Positions 30,401 through 41,265 of a stretch of DNA of 45,958 bases are shown here, one piece after another (the first letter of the stretch is position 1; every line of letters begins with the position of its first letter). A program made the translations under genes and the position numbers. Origin of the DNA: Gammaproteobacteria bacterium (lineage in GTDB: Bacteria; Pseudomonadota; Gammaproteobacteria; Pseudomonadales; Halieaceae); contig QNFR01000006.1 in assembly GCA_003646405.1 (NCBI GenBank), forward strand, positions 1-45,958, given 5' to 3'. The notes beneath the pieces are model-generated. The model was not told the DNA's origin. It ran no database searches and was given only the letters and a program-made list of their open reading frames with translations.

Positions 30401-31934
30401 CCATGATATTTATTCTATCGAAGATCTGGCGCAGTTGATTTATGATCTCAAACAGGTCAATCCCCAGGCCCTGGTCTCGGTAAAACTGGTATCCGAGCCA
30501 GGGGTGGGTACGATTGCGGCAGGTGTGGCCAAGGCCTATGCTGACCTCATTACTATCTCCGGCCACGATGGTGGCACCGCAGCCAGCCCGCTGACGTCAA
30601 TCCGTTACGCGGGTTCGCCATTTGAACTGGGCCTGGCGGAAGTGCAACAGACCCTGCGCGGCAACAACCTGCGCGGTGTCGTTCGTCTGCAGGCAGACGG
30701 CGGTCTGAAGACGGGTCTGGATGTGATCAAGGCCGCTATCCTCGGTGCCGAGAGTTTTGGTTTTGGTACCGCGCCCATGGTCGCCCTGGGGTGTAAGTAC
30801 CTGCGTATCTGTCACCTCAATAATTGTGCTACTGGAATTGCCACCCAGAACCAGAAGCTGCGAGATGACCACTTCAACGGCACGGTGGAGATGGTGGTGA
30901 ATTTCTTCACTTTCGTCGCCACGGAAACACGTGAGTGGCTGGCGCGGCTGGGTGTGCCATCGCTGGAGGCGCTGATCGGGCGTACTGATTTGCTGCGGTG
31001 TTTGCCCGGATCTACCGATAAACAAGCCGGGCTGGATCTCAGTCCCATCCTGCATAAGGATGCCGGCTCCGCGGGGCAGCCCGAGTTTTGCCAGGTGCAG
31101 TCCAACGACCCCTTTGACAAAGGTGAGACAGCGGAACAGATGGTGGCGGCTACCCTGCCGGCGATTGAAGCGCAATCCGGGGGTGAGTTTGAGTTTGAAG
31201 TCACCAACTGTGATCGCTCAATAGGCGCCCGGCTGTCGGGTGTGATAGCCAGGCGCTACGGTAACGACGGCATGGAGGCCAACCCTATCACCCTGCGCTT
31301 GACCGGAACGGCGGGGCAAAGCTTCGGTGTCTGGAATGCGGGGGGCCTGCATATGTACCTCGAGGGGGATTCCAACGATTATGTCGGCAAGGGTATGGCT
31401 GGTGGTAAGCTGGTGATTTACCCGCCGCGCAACAGCGAGTTCAAATCTCAGGACACGGTGATTATCGGCAATACCTGCCTGTATGGGGCGACCGGCGGCC
31501 GTCTGTTCGCCGCGGGTATTGCCGGCGAACGTTTCGGTGTGCGCAACAGCGGCTGTCACGCGGTGGTCGAAGGCGCCGGCGACCACTGTTGTGAATATAT
31601 GACGGGCGGCACCGTCACGGTACTGGGTCCTACCGGTGTGAATTTTGGTGCGGGCATGACCGGCGGATTCGCCTATGTGCTGGACCAGGATCGCGGTTTT
31701 ATCGACATGTACAACAGCGAATTGGTGGAAATTCATCGGGTTAGTGCGGAGTACATGGAGCACTATCGCAACTACCTGCGCAGTGAAATAAAAGAGTTTG
31801 TCGTTGAGACGGGGTCTGAGTGGGGTGCGTATCTGCTGGATAATTTTGAGGACTATGTCGGTAAATTCTGGCTGATCAAGCCGAAGGCGGCTGACCTGGA
31901 TCGTTTGTTGTCGGGCCTGCGCAACACGGAATAG
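27492..31934 (+). CDS. gltB: Glutamate synthase large subunit
   Basis: GltB transfers the amide of glutamine to 2-oxoglutarate, giving two glutamates with electrons delivered by GltD. In the 1480-residue protein the class II amidotransferase nucleophile is C15 ([12 protein letters not shown]), exposed after propeptide removal. The FMN/synthase domain contains [20 protein letters not shown]. The 3Fe-4S ligands are C1101, C1107 and C1112 ([12 protein letters not shown]). The C-terminal beta-helix domain is complete ([17 protein letters not shown]). It is followed 23 bases later by gltD. Confidence 0.97.
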   Translation: MSAGLFRPEEFRDNCGFGLIAHTSGDVSHQLLQTAIESLTSMTHRGGIAADGKTGDGCGLLMQMPDQFMRTLARECFDSDLSEHYGVGHIFLSKDPQRAAVARKATEQALTEQGLKVLGWRVVPTDSSVCGEIALASLPAIEQVFINAPGVSDDVLSSRLLVARRKAEMANEGDEEYYICSLSGRVIAYKGLVMPVDLPHFYLDLSDERLATAICVFHQRFSTNTMPRWPLAQPFRLLAHNGEINTIEGNRNWADARTARFETDRLPNIKDIAPLVNRSGSDSSSLDNMLDVLLAGGMDMARALRMLMPPAWQNIESMDPDLKAFYEYHSMHMEPWDGPAGVVLTDGRYAVCLLDRNGLRPARWVKTKDGFITLASEIGTYNYKSENVVAKGRVGPGQIMMIDTQTGEVLQDDEINNRLKSRQPYKAWLKEKAQRIEGTFGGEMAPGIEIGQLDIYMKMFQVSFEERDQVLRPLAESGNEAVGSMGDDTPMAVLSRYERSLYDYFRQKFAQVTNPPIDPLRETIVMSLETDLGGEKNVFTEGPEHADRVTLTSPVLSQGKFTTLLQLDHPGFLIEEIDCTYMPQEKDLRQAVTDIAVAAERAIRSGKTILILSDRAIDPGCLPVHSLLATGAVHHHLIKRGLRIDANIVVESASARDSHQFACLLGFGATAVYPYLAYSVLEELIRTGEVLGEPSACYKNYRKGINKGLLKIMSKMGISTVSSYRGAQLFEAVGLAHEVVDLAFCGVVSRIEGSGFNELEQELKILSGRAWSFRKGIEQGGLLKYVHGQEYHAFNPDVVMTLQQAVASGDYTVYQHYAKLVNERPVATLRDLLGLKEAAQPLSLDEVEPIANILPRFDSAGMSLGALSPEAHQALAAAMNSIGARSNSGEGGEDPERFGTERMSKIKQIASGRFGVTPHYLVNAEVLQIKVAQGAKPGEGGQLPGGKVNELIARLRYSVPGVTLISPPPHHDIYSIEDLAQLIYDLKQVNPQALVSVKLVSEPGVGTIAAGVAKAYADLITISGHDGGTAASPLTSIRYAGSPFELGLAEVQQTLRGNNLRGVVRLQADGGLKTGLDVIKAAILGAESFGFGTAPMVALGCKYLRICHLNNCATGIATQNQKLRDDHFNGTVEMVVNFFTFVATETREWLARLGVPSLEALIGRTDLLRCLPGSTDKQAGLDLSPILHKDAGSAGQPEFCQVQSNDPFDKGETAEQMVAATLPAIEAQSGGEFEFEVTNCDRSIGARLSGVIARRYGNDGMEANPITLRLTGTAGQSFGVWNAGGLHMYLEGDSNDYVGKGMAGGKLVIYPPRNSEFKSQDTVIIGNTCLYGATGGRLFAAGIAGERFGVRNSGCHAVVEGAGDHCCEYMTGGTVTVLGPTGVNFGAGMTGGFAYVLDQDRGFIDMYNSELVEIHRVSAEYMEHYRNYLRSEIKEFVVETGSEWGAYLLDNFEDYVGKFWLIKPKAADLDRLLSGLRNTE

Positions 31935-31948
31935 ATGCCAGAGGATAG

Positions 31949-33379
<1,431 letters not shown>

Positions 33380-33384
33380 TCTTA

Positions 33385-33425
33385 GTGTAGTGTCCTGACT
33401 ATGCGATTTATACAGGACACTATAC
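33385..33425. promoter_or_regulatory. Long inverted repeat between gltD and hemE
   Basis: The arms 33385-33397 and 33413-33425 are 13 bases each and pair at 12 positions; the inner ten, TAGTGTCCTG and CAGGACACTA, are perfect. The 15-base centre is AT-rich. The right arm merges into TATACT (33421-33426), which resembles a -10 box 18 bases before the hemE ATG. There is no T run, so an operator at a hemE promoter is at least as likely as a terminator. Confidence 0.55.
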
Positions 33426-33444
33426 TTGTACAAGGCAAACCATC

Positions 33445-34515
33445 ATGAGTGAACTCAAGAATGACCGCTTCCTGCGCGCCCTGCTGCGCCAACCGGTGGA
33501 TCGTACGCCGGTGTGGATGATGCGCCAGGCGGGCCGTTATTTGCCCGAATACCGCGCCACCCGTCAGCAGGCGGGGTCGTTTCTCGATCTGTGCAAGAAT
33601 GCTGAACTGGCTTGTGAGGTGACGCTGCAGCCACTGCGCCGCTACCCGATGGACGCGGCCATTCTGTTTTCGGATATTCTCACTGTGCCTGATGCGCTGG
33701 GCCTGGGGTTGTATTTTGAAGAGGGTGAGGGGCCGCGGTTTCGCAAGACCGTGCGCAGTGAAGCTGATCTGGCGGGTCTTAATAAGTTTAAAGCGGAGGA
33801 TGACCTGGCCTATGTGATGTCTGCGGTTCGTACTATTCGCCGGGAACTGAACGGCCAGGTGCCGCTTATCGGGTTTTCCGGCAGCCCCTGGACGCTGGCA
33901 ACCTATATGGTTGAGGGCGGTTCGTCAAAGGACTTTGCTCACATCAAGACCATGGCCTATGACCAGCCGGAGCTTATGCACCATTTGCTGTCGCTATTGG
34001 CCGATGCCGTGACGGATTACCTGACGGCCCAGGTGCGCGCGGGCGCCCAGGCAGTTCAGATTTTCGATACCTGGGGTGGTAGTCTCAGCGCCGCTGGCTA
34101 CAAGGAGTTCTCCCTCAAATATATGCAGCGCATAATCTCCAGGCTGGCGGTGGAGTCCGATGGACGCAAAGTGCCGGTGATCGTCTTTACCAAGGGCGGT
34201 GGCCAGTGGTTGCACACTATCGCTGAATGCGGCGCCCAGGCAGTGGGCATTGACTGGACCACAGATATCGGGGTAGCCCGGGACCTGGTGGGCGACCGGG
34301 TCGCTCTACAGGGGAATATGGACCCCAGCATGTTATTTGCCTCCCCGCAGCGTATTCGCACTGAGGTCGCATCCATTTTGGCGGCTTACGGCCACGGCAC
34401 GGGCCACATATTCAATCTGGGGCACGGCATTACACCCGGGGTTAACCCGGACCATGTGACCGCCTTTGTCGATGCGGTGCGAGAATTCTCACCCCAGTAT
34501 CACCAGGGTTGTTAA
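33445..34515 (+). CDS. hemE: Uroporphyrinogen decarboxylase
   Basis: HemE removes four carboxyl groups from uroporphyrinogen III to give coproporphyrinogen III in heme synthesis. The 356-residue protein carries the signature [18 protein letters not shown] near its N-terminus, the catalytic aspartate in [14 protein letters not shown], and [17 protein letters not shown]. The C-terminal [16 protein letters not shown] is typical. It follows gltBD, as in Pseudomonas, but the intervening palindrome suggests its own regulation. Confidence 0.97.
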   Translation: MSELKNDRFLRALLRQPVDRTPVWMMRQAGRYLPEYRATRQQAGSFLDLCKNAELACEVTLQPLRRYPMDAAILFSDILTVPDALGLGLYFEEGEGPRFRKTVRSEADLAGLNKFKAEDDLAYVMSAVRTIRRELNGQVPLIGFSGSPWTLATYMVEGGSSKDFAHIKTMAYDQPELMHHLLSLLADAVTDYLTAQVRAGAQAVQIFDTWGGSLSAAGYKEFSLKYMQRIISRLAVESDGRKVPVIVFTKGGGQWLHTIAECGAQAVGIDWTTDIGVARDLVGDRVALQGNMDPSMLFASPQRIRTEVASILAAYGHGTGHIFNLGHGITPGVNPDHVTAFVDAVREFSPQYHQGC

Positions 34516-34643
34516 AACCCCACACCCGGTGCTTCGCGCACCCCACCCCGCTGTCGCGGCAATCCCGCTCCTCTATTACGCGGGCACCAATCTATGGAAT
34601 AATGCGCGCCTCCTCAGACTGAGCCAATCAGGGTAAATAGGTA

Positions 34644-35612
34644 ATGCGTGCAGTCGTCGTCATGGTGGTGCTTTTTTTCGCGGGTTTTACGTTGCCTTGC
34701 CAGGCCGCGTCCGCAGGTTACAGGGTGTTTGAATTTACCTATGAAATGCTGGCGGGAGAAATACCCTCGTCGGAGGTGGTGGATATTTACATACCCCGGC
34801 CCACTGACCGGATTGGACAGCGGATACTCAATAGCCAGCTCCGTGCCAGCTTGCCGGTGGGCCGGGGCTGGGAGGCACGTTATCACAATGGCTACTACCA
34901 TCTTCGTCGCCCCGCCAATATTAATGCACCTATCGAGCTAAGTTTTAATTGGACCGTTCGTCGCGATGATAACGCGGCCTCGCAAGAGCAGGTGCTATCT
35001 TCGCAGGAGCGCGAGAAGTACTTGAAGGCTAATACTCTTGTTCCGGTTAGTCACCACATATTGGATCCTATATTGGCCGAGATTCGCCAGTTGCGGAAGA
35101 ATCCATCCAAGGCAGCGACAGCGAGGGCGATTTACGATTGGATTGTAGACAATATAGAATACAAAAAGGTGGGTACTGGCTGGGGCAACGGCGATACCTT
35201 CTGGGCCTGCAATGAGCGCTATGGCAATTGCACTGACTTTCATGCCCTGTTTATTTCACTTGCACGCTCCGAAGGTATTCCCGCCCGCTTTGAAATTGGA
35301 TTTCCAGTGCCACAGGGAAAATCGTCGGGCGATATTGCGGGCTATCATTGCTGGGTGCAATTGTTCCTTCCCGGGCAGGGTTGGGTTCCCGTTGATGCAT
35401 CGGAGGCAGCCAAACACCCCGAAAAACGTGAGCTATACTTCGGCATCCATCCGCCTGATCGGATTCATTTTTCTACCGGCAGGGACATTACTTTTACCGA
35501 AGCTAGCAAAGCATTGCCCTTGAATTATTTTATTTATCCTTACATGGAAGTGGGTGGGAAACCTTGGAACACAAAGGTGCAGACCCGATTTCACTACAAA
35601 GTGATAGATTAA
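34644..35612 (+). CDS. Secreted transglutaminase-like protein
   Basis: The 322-residue protein begins with a signal peptide (hydrophobic residues 4-19, cleavage near CQAASA). A beta-rich N-terminal region and a papain-like transglutaminase core follow. The triad is visible as C196 (ERYGNCTDFHAL), H235 (AGYHCWVQL) and D251 (WVPVDASEA). Bacterial members may be cysteine proteases, amidases or cross-linkers, so the substrate is unknown. Export points to the periplasm or exterior. It has AGGTA before the ATG and appears monocistronic or paired with the PPK2 gene 39 bases downstream. Confidence 0.85.
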   Translation: MRAVVVMVVLFFAGFTLPCQAASAGYRVFEFTYEMLAGEIPSSEVVDIYIPRPTDRIGQRILNSQLRASLPVGRGWEARYHNGYYHLRRPANINAPIELSFNWTVRRDDNAASQEQVLSSQEREKYLKANTLVPVSHHILDPILAEIRQLRKNPSKAATARAIYDWIVDNIEYKKVGTGWGNGDTFWACNERYGNCTDFHALFISLARSEGIPARFEIGFPVPQGKSSGDIAGYHCWVQLFLPGQGWVPVDASEAAKHPEKRELYFGIHPPDRIHFSTGRDITFTEASKALPLNYFIYPYMEVGGKPWNTKVQTRFHYKVID

Positions 35613-35651
35613 TCCTCATTAACTATCACAAACTGAAAAGGACAAAATAAC

Positions 35652-36449
35652 ATGGGAAAAGAACGTGTTAAAAAAAACAAGTTGAGTACACAGGAATACG
35701 AAGCTGAGCTTTACAAGCTGCAAGTAGAGTTGTGCAAGCTGCAGGAGTGGGTCCAGGACACGGGGCAGCGGGCAATTATTTTGTTCGAGGGTCGTGATGC
35801 AGCGGGTAAAGGGGGCGTTATCAGGCGGATTACCGAAAAGGTCAGCCCCCGGGTGTTCCGGGTAAATGCCTTGCCAGCGCCATCTGAACGGCAAAAGACG
35901 CAGATGTATATGCAGCGTTATATTGAACGCTTCCCTGCCGCTGGGGAGATTATCCTGTTTGATCGCAGCTGGTATAACCGGGCCGGGGTCGAACGGGTGA
36001 TGGGGTTTTGCACGGAAAAGGAATGTCAGAGGTTCCTGCAGAACGCGCCCCGATTCGAAAGAACTATCATGGATTCCGGTATCATTCTAATAAAGTACTG
36101 GTTTGAAGTCAGTGCGGACATACAGGCCAGCCGTTTTCAAGATCGCATGACCGACCCATGCAAGCAATGGAAGCTCAGCCCCATGGACCTTGAAGGTCAG
36201 AGCCGGTGGTTCGACTATTCCCGGGCCAAAGATAGTATGTTTTTGGCGACTGACACCTCATGGGCACCATGGCATGTGGTCGACTCGGACAACAAAAAGC
36301 GCGCACGTCTTAACTGTATTTCACACCTGCTCAGCCAGTTCCCTTATAAGAATATTTCTCACAAAAAACCGGTCCTGCTTCCCCGTCAAAGTAGTGATGG
36401 TTACGGGGCGCCCGATTACGAATACAAATATGTACCAGAAAGGTTTTAG
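35652..36449 (+). CDS. ppk2: Polyphosphate kinase 2 family protein
   Basis: PPK2 enzymes transfer phosphate between polyphosphate and nucleotides, mostly making GTP or ATP from the diphosphates. The 265-residue single-domain protein has Walker A GRDAAGKGG at residues 47-55. Walker B is around D104 in ILFDRSWYNRAGVE, and the lid region includes RFQDRMTDPCKQWKLSP. This fits the one-domain class I type, but the nucleotide preference cannot be read from sequence. AAGGA precedes the ATG. The start is locally AT-rich compared with the core genes. Confidence 0.93.
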   Translation: MGKERVKKNKLSTQEYEAELYKLQVELCKLQEWVQDTGQRAIILFEGRDAAGKGGVIRRITEKVSPRVFRVNALPAPSERQKTQMYMQRYIERFPAAGEIILFDRSWYNRAGVERVMGFCTEKECQRFLQNAPRFERTIMDSGIILIKYWFEVSADIQASRFQDRMTDPCKQWKLSPMDLEGQSRWFDYSRAKDSMFLATDTSWAPWHVVDSDNKKRARLNCISHLLSQFPYKNISHKKPVLLPRQSSDGYGAPDYEYKYVPERF

Positions 36450-36831
36450 GGGGTGGCGGATTGCTAGTTGTAGAGGGGGCAATTCTTGACCTTTGTACCT
36501 TTCTTTTCAGCATCGTTGCCGGCTGTGTGAATGATCGACGATTTCATGGCAACCTGAACTTGGGCCATGGTGTTTGTAGTTACTGGCCTCCTGATGGAGT
36601 TTTTTGCTTCGCAATATCGGGGTCGGGTAGTACACGCCACTTCGGACATTGTGTGGTCGTTTGAATAATGAATTACCGGGGAGGTAGAAGTTCCGGGGAT
36701 AAGGAGGGCCGCGCCGAAATCCTGCCAGGCCAGTCTGTTGGCGGGCTTTGCCAGTTTGGTGGGCTGCCAGGTCTGGCCGATGGCTGTACTTTCATCAGTC
36801 GCCAGGTGTTTATTTGACAGTACCCTAATGA
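36450..36831. other. 382-base gap between convergent genes, no supported gene
   Basis: The stretch lies between the ends of ppk2 and the membrane acyltransferase. Short frames exist on both strands, such as a 67-codon plus frame and the tail of a 180-codon minus frame. None has a ribosome-binding site, recognisable domain or codon pattern that persuades me. I see no clear terminator hairpin. It may be eroded coding sequence. Confidence 0.5.
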
Positions 36832-38796
36832 CTATTTTGCGGGTGCCAGAGGGGGGAAGCCGAAACGACGCAAATCCTGTGTATAGCTGTCTGCGATACG
36901 CTGTCCCAGCAGGGTGGCGTAGGGTAGTGACAAGTGGTGTTTGTCCCAGAAGGCGGGGTCCTCGCCCGCCTGAATTTTGCAGGAAGTGATGATCTTGCTC
37001 GTACATAGCAACTTGGTTTTATCGATGTAGAGAAAATCGAAATCAAGATCGGCGGTTTTGGCCAGGTAAAGGTTCCGTTCGTTGAACGGGTTATAGGCAA
37101 TGTGGCGCGGATCTCTACAAGCTGCGAACGTTCCAAAGCGATTGAATAGTTCCGAACAATCGCGCAGCGTGTTGATGAAGCCGCCCAGTACGACCAACGG
37201 GATATTTTTATTCATGCCACGGAGGTGGTGAAGAATAAGCCAATCCACCTTTTTATTTGCGGAGAACGGTTTGTTGGCGCTGTACACGAGGCCATCGAGT
37301 TGGGATACGAAGCTTTGATCATTCAGCAAGGCCACGCGTTCAATACACCGCTTATCTTTTTTCACCGAAACAGGGCCCGCCGCAGTCATTTCAATGTCGC
37401 AAAGATTGAAAGTGCCGAATGATATCAGGTTGACCGCGGGGTCCCGGCCATAGATTCTAGCGAAAATATTATAGCCATCCGGTTCATGGGAATTACCGAT
37501 AACCAGAATCTGGTATGGCCTGTCCATCTTACAGTACCGGGGCTGGTCCAGCCGCGTGAGATTACAGCCGGATTTTACCAGCTCGAATCTGCGATTTTTC
37601 CCTTCGGTAACCCGCATGGCGGACAAGGCATTGGCATTGCCCCAGGTCCTGCCTTGGGATACGTGGACATGGGCGCCCATTAACGCGATAACAATCATCG
37701 CGGCCCCGCTGCAAAGCACAAACGCTCGCTGTGGTGAAGGATTTGAACGAGTGGGTGCGGCTCTGCGCAACGGCTTCTCAACAAAGAAATACATGAGCAC
37801 CGAAAGCAGTGTGGTTAATAGGAAGAGGGCCGCATACTCAAACTGCCCCAGCGCTTCAAATTTGTAGTATTCATAGAATACAAGGGCGGGCCAATGGATC
37901 AGGTACATGGAGTAACTGATCAGCCCAATGCCGACAGCGAGCGGGTTGCTCACAAGCCATCCAAAGCTGCGCGACTCACGGCTCAGGATGACCGCGAATG
38001 CACCGAGGCAGGGGATCAGGGCGTAGTAGTACGGGAAAATAATATCGTCAGAATAGGCGGTGACTGAATAGGCGATCAGTACCAGCCCGATCAACATACC
38101 CACTTCGTGCAGCCAGCGCCTGCCGGGAAACAGGGGCGCCGCGAAAATCGCCATGGCGCCAATAACCAGTTCGAATATTCGAAAAGGGGTGAGGTAGAAA
38201 ATTGTAGAGGCGTATTGCGCATCAAAATGACCTGATACCCACAAATAATTTAGGCCAAAACTGCCGACACCGACGATGGCGAGCACGTAGAACTGGCTGC
38301 CGGAACCGCTCCTTTGGGCGAAAAACCACAAAAGTGCCGGCCATATCAGGTAAAACTGTTCCTCTACACTCAGAGACCAGGTGTGGAGCAGGGGCTTCAG
38401 GTGCGAGTCCGCGTCGAAGTAACCGCTCTCCGTCCAGAAAAGTATATTGGAAACGGAAAAAACAGCGGCGCTGAGAGACCGGCCAAATGCCTGGAAGCGC
38501 TCAGGTGAAAAAAGAGCGGTGGCAAGTATCAGGCTGGCCAGAAAGGTTACCGCTAAGGCGGGAAATAGTCTCCGCATACGGCGGATGTAGAAGCGCTTGA
38601 AGTCAAAATCACCAGTCTGGCTGATTTCCTCTGTGATCAGCTTTGTTATCAAGTACCCGCTGATAACAAAGAACACATCCACACCGACGAAGCCGCCGCC
38701 AAAGGAGGGCAGATCAAAGTGATAAAATACGACACTGAGTACCGCCACGGCACGCAAGCCGTCTATGTGCCGTTGATATTTGTATGAATTGGACAT
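36832..38796 (-). CDS. Membrane acyltransferase with C-terminal SGNH domain (OafA-like)
   Basis: The N-terminal half is an acyltransferase-3 membrane domain of about ten helices, starting YQRHIDGLRAVAVLSVVFYHF with the catalytic-type His and the RRMRRLFPAL loop. The C-terminal half is a periplasmic SGNH hydrolase-like domain with ILVIGNSHEPDGY (block I as GNS rather than GDS) and DKHHLS (block V). Such fusions O-acetylate LPS O-antigen, exopolysaccharide or peptidoglycan. The target is not evident because no glycan genes adjoin. I chose the ATG at 38796 (MSNSYKYQRHIDG, 654 residues); an upstream GTG at 38823 is possible. Confidence 0.92.
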   Translation of the reverse strand: MSNSYKYQRHIDGLRAVAVLSVVFYHFDLPSFGGGFVGVDVFFVISGYLITKLITEEISQTGDFDFKRFYIRRMRRLFPALAVTFLASLILATALFSPERFQAFGRSLSAAVFSVSNILFWTESGYFDADSHLKPLLHTWSLSVEEQFYLIWPALLWFFAQRSGSGSQFYVLAIVGVGSFGLNYLWVSGHFDAQYASTIFYLTPFRIFELVIGAMAIFAAPLFPGRRWLHEVGMLIGLVLIAYSVTAYSDDIIFPYYYALIPCLGAFAVILSRESRSFGWLVSNPLAVGIGLISYSMYLIHWPALVFYEYYKFEALGQFEYAALFLLTTLLSVLMYFFVEKPLRRAAPTRSNPSPQRAFVLCSGAAMIVIALMGAHVHVSQGRTWGNANALSAMRVTEGKNRRFELVKSGCNLTRLDQPRYCKMDRPYQILVIGNSHEPDGYNIFARIYGRDPAVNLISFGTFNLCDIEMTAAGPVSVKKDKRCIERVALLNDQSFVSQLDGLVYSANKPFSANKKVDWLILHHLRGMNKNIPLVVLGGFINTLRDCSELFNRFGTFAACRDPRHIAYNPFNERNLYLAKTADLDFDFLYIDKTKLLCTSKIITSCKIQAGEDPAFWDKHHLSLPYATLLGQRIADSYTQDLRRFGFPPLAPAK

Positions 38797-38976
38797 GTCG
38801 CCTGGGCGGTTTTCTGGTGGCACTTCAGGAGATGGTCGTCAGGGAACTGACCTCAGTGCCAGCTCTTCATAGCATACTTTGGGAAAGAGAATATTATCAT
38901 AAGGTGGTCTACACCCTCAATGCTGACCCTTACCGGGTGTTAGTAATGATGTGTTCGACTGAGCCCTGACATGGGT

Positions 38977-39006
38977 TGACCGTGGTGGTACAGTGTATTT
39001 TTAAAC
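38977..39006 (+). promoter_or_regulatory. Possible promoter for the lactonase/dehydrogenase pair
   Basis: TTGACC (38977-38982) is followed after 18 bases by TTTAAA (39001-39006), some 75 bases before the ATG at 39082. The -35 is good and the -10 weak. It lies in the 285-base divergent region shared with the acyltransferase, which otherwise shows no gene. Confidence 0.35.
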
Positions 39007-39081
39007 TAGGTGGTTAATCTGTAAGCGAGCCGCGTTGGTAACCAGCCACCGCCCAAGTCACTATCTCAAGGGAGCAGAATC

Positions 39082-39894
39082 ATGGCCAAGCCCATGCGTA
39101 TGTCACTGATTGATCTTGGCGAACTCACCGCCGATCACGGCTTTTTTTTCGAGGGTGGTGGTTGTGCCACCCACTCCCACCCCAATCCGGAGCACACCCT
39201 GCGCCGGCTGAAGATGTACGGCGTGGTCATTGAACACCCCAAAGATGGGCTGATTATCTATGAGCTGGGCGCGGCGCCCAATTACGAGGAGCTCTGGCCG
39301 CAGTCGGTGCTGGAAGTGTTCCCGGTGACACGCTACACCGAAGAGAACCGTGTCGATACCCAGCTGCTGAAACTCGGTTATGAGCTGGAGGATGTCTCGG
39401 CGATAATTATCGGCCATCTACACCTGGACCACGCCGGCGGGCTGGAATTTTTCCGTGGCATGGATACGCCGATCTATGTGCACCGCGATGAGCTGATGTG
39501 GGCCTGGTATGCGGTGGCCACCAAAGAAGACCTTGGCGCTTACCTGCCCCACTACATGGACCCGGCGTTTAACTGGAAGGTGATCGACCAGGACGAGGTG
39601 GAAATCTGGGAGAACATTCACCTGTTCCTCACCCCCGGTCACACCAAGGGACTGATGGCGATGCAGGTGGATCTGCACAACTCGGGCTCTTTTCTGTTCA
39701 CCAACGACACCTGCTTTTTAAAAGAGAACTATCGCGACGAAGTGGCCCCCGGCTGGTTGATTCGCGACATGTACGAGTGGCGCCGGTCAATGCGTAAGCT
39801 CAAGGACCTGGAAAAATCCAACGACGCCCACGTACTGTTTGGTCACGACCCGGACGTTTACGAACAATTTGCCGGCAAAGGGATTCTGGATTAA
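39082..39894 (+). CDS. MBL-fold hydrolase, N-acyl homoserine lactonase-like
   Basis: The 270-residue protein has every metal ligand of the AiiA-type lactonases: H112, H114, D116 and H117 (HLHLDH), H187 (TPGHTKG), D209 (TNDTCF) and H255 (LFGHD), binding two metals. There is no signal peptide, so it is cytoplasmic. The family opens lactone rings, including homoserine lactones, but many members act on other lactones. No luxI/luxR is nearby, and the partner gene, 22 bases downstream, is an acyl-CoA dehydrogenase. This favours a catabolic lactone over quorum quenching. A GGGAG ribosome-binding site precedes the ATG. Confidence 0.88.
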   Translation: MAKPMRMSLIDLGELTADHGFFFEGGGCATHSHPNPEHTLRRLKMYGVVIEHPKDGLIIYELGAAPNYEELWPQSVLEVFPVTRYTEENRVDTQLLKLGYELEDVSAIIIGHLHLDHAGGLEFFRGMDTPIYVHRDELMWAWYAVATKEDLGAYLPHYMDPAFNWKVIDQDEVEIWENIHLFLTPGHTKGLMAMQVDLHNSGSFLFTNDTCFLKENYRDEVAPGWLIRDMYEWRRSMRKLKDLEKSNDAHVLFGHDPDVYEQFAGKGILD

Positions 39895-39916
39895 TTATTA
39901 ACTGAGGGGGAACTCC

Positions 39917-41251
39917 ATGTACGCAATGCTGGAACCAGCGCAGAAATATTCCCAGGCGTTCTGCACGCCGGAAGATATTGTCATCGCCGAAGAGATTCGC
40001 AAGTTTGTCGATAAGGAATTGATGCCCCGCCGCCACGATCTGGAAGGCGGCTGGCATCGCGACGAGGTCCTGGCCCGTAAAACCGTGCACAGCCTCTACG
40101 CCAAACTGGTTGATATTGGGGTGACCAAATCCAACCTGCCAGAGCAGTATGGCGGACTGGGCATGTCACCGATGGTACGTACCATGATTAACGAAGAGCT
40201 CTCCCGGGCTGACATTGGCCTGGCCACCATGGTCGGCAAGATTCACTGGATAGTCTCTTTCATGCTTGTCGGTGGGCGTTCTGACCTGCTCGAAGAGCTG
40301 GCGCCCAAAATTGTCGGCGGCGACTCCTGGACCGCCTGCGTGGCCATTACCGAGCCAGCTGGCGGGGCCAACATTGAAGACCCGGCGCTGGAGTTTCAAA
40401 CCCTGAGAGTTGTGGCCAAACAAGAGGGTGACGAGTACGTGATCAACGGCCACAAACTCTGGCCGGGGCCGGCCGGCCCGGCCGATTACTTTAAGGGTGA
40501 CGGTCTCAGTGGCCACCTCGGCTACTGGACCGTCGCCACCACTGATCCCCAGGGCGGCCGCGACTGCGCCGGGCTCTTCTATGTGCCGGCCGATGCCGAA
40601 GGGCTGGAATTTTCCCAGCCCTACAAAAAAATGGGTTTTTCCTGGTCCGACACCAACGGCGATATCTGGTTTAACAATGTGCGTATTCCCAAACGCTACC
40701 GCATCGATACCAAACCAGGCCAGGGGGCCGACATCATTAAAGCCTGCGTCATTGGCCTGGGCCGGCTCTCCGGCGCGGCGCGGTTAATTGGCCTGTCCAC
40801 TGCGGTATTGGAAATCGTGCTCGAGTGGGGTGATAACCGCTCTATCGCCGGCACCAAACTGCGGGAGCGCTCCATGTTCGCCGGCTACCTCGCCGAAATG
40901 TTCCGTGCCATTGAAGTCTGTCGCCACTATTACATGAGTGTTACCTGGCAGGTGACCCAGCCGGAGATATACGGCGCCCACCATTCCCCGCAAATGATCG
41001 CCCGGTTTTCGGCGGCGCGCTCAATGGCCGGTGAAACCGCACAAATGGTGACCAATAAAGCGATGGAGCTGATGGGGGCGTTTGGTTACTCCTACGAAGG
41101 CCAGATAGAGAAATACATGCGCGATTACAAAATCGCCCAACTCTGGCTTGGCGGACCGCAGCGCGAGCGTCTCGATATTGCCCAGGGGCTCTACGGCCCG
41201 TTCCGCTGGGGTGGACAGGACGCCTGGGAAGCTGGTGGTGGTAAGGTATAG
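39917..41251 (+). CDS. Atypical acyl-CoA dehydrogenase family protein
   Basis: The 444-residue protein has the full N-terminal helical, beta and C-terminal helical layout of FAD-dependent acyl-CoA dehydrogenases, including AITEPAGGANIEDP and the ending RDYKIAQLWLGGPQRERLDIAQ. In canonical enzymes the segment aligned with LWLGG reads IYEGT, so the catalytic Glu is replaced by L411. The flavin-contacting W-I-T motif reads WPGPAGPADYF. It may use another base, oxidise a different substrate, or act in a hetero-oligomer. An AGGGGG ribosome-binding site is 6 bases before the ATG. Confidence 0.88.
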   Translation: MYAMLEPAQKYSQAFCTPEDIVIAEEIRKFVDKELMPRRHDLEGGWHRDEVLARKTVHSLYAKLVDIGVTKSNLPEQYGGLGMSPMVRTMINEELSRADIGLATMVGKIHWIVSFMLVGGRSDLLEELAPKIVGGDSWTACVAITEPAGGANIEDPALEFQTLRVVAKQEGDEYVINGHKLWPGPAGPADYFKGDGLSGHLGYWTVATTDPQGGRDCAGLFYVPADAEGLEFSQPYKKMGFSWSDTNGDIWFNNVRIPKRYRIDTKPGQGADIIKACVIGLGRLSGAARLIGLSTAVLEIVLEWGDNRSIAGTKLRERSMFAGYLAEMFRAIEVCRHYYMSVTWQVTQPEIYGAHHSPQMIARFSAARSMAGETAQMVTNKAMELMGAFGYSYEGQIEKYMRDYKIAQLWLGGPQRERLDIAQGLYGPFRWGGQDAWEAGGGKV

Positions 41252-41265
41252 GTGTGACTGGATCA

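Noticed and set aside
36464-37006. 180-codon minus-strand frame overlapping the acyltransferase end
   Set aside because: Its first half is a shadow of the acyltransferase gene, and the remainder has no ribosome-binding site or recognisable domain.
39082-39894. A quorum-quenching system
   Set aside because: The lactonase fold is clear, but no luxI/luxR-type gene lies nearby and the partner is an acyl-CoA dehydrogenase; the name alone does not support quorum quenching.
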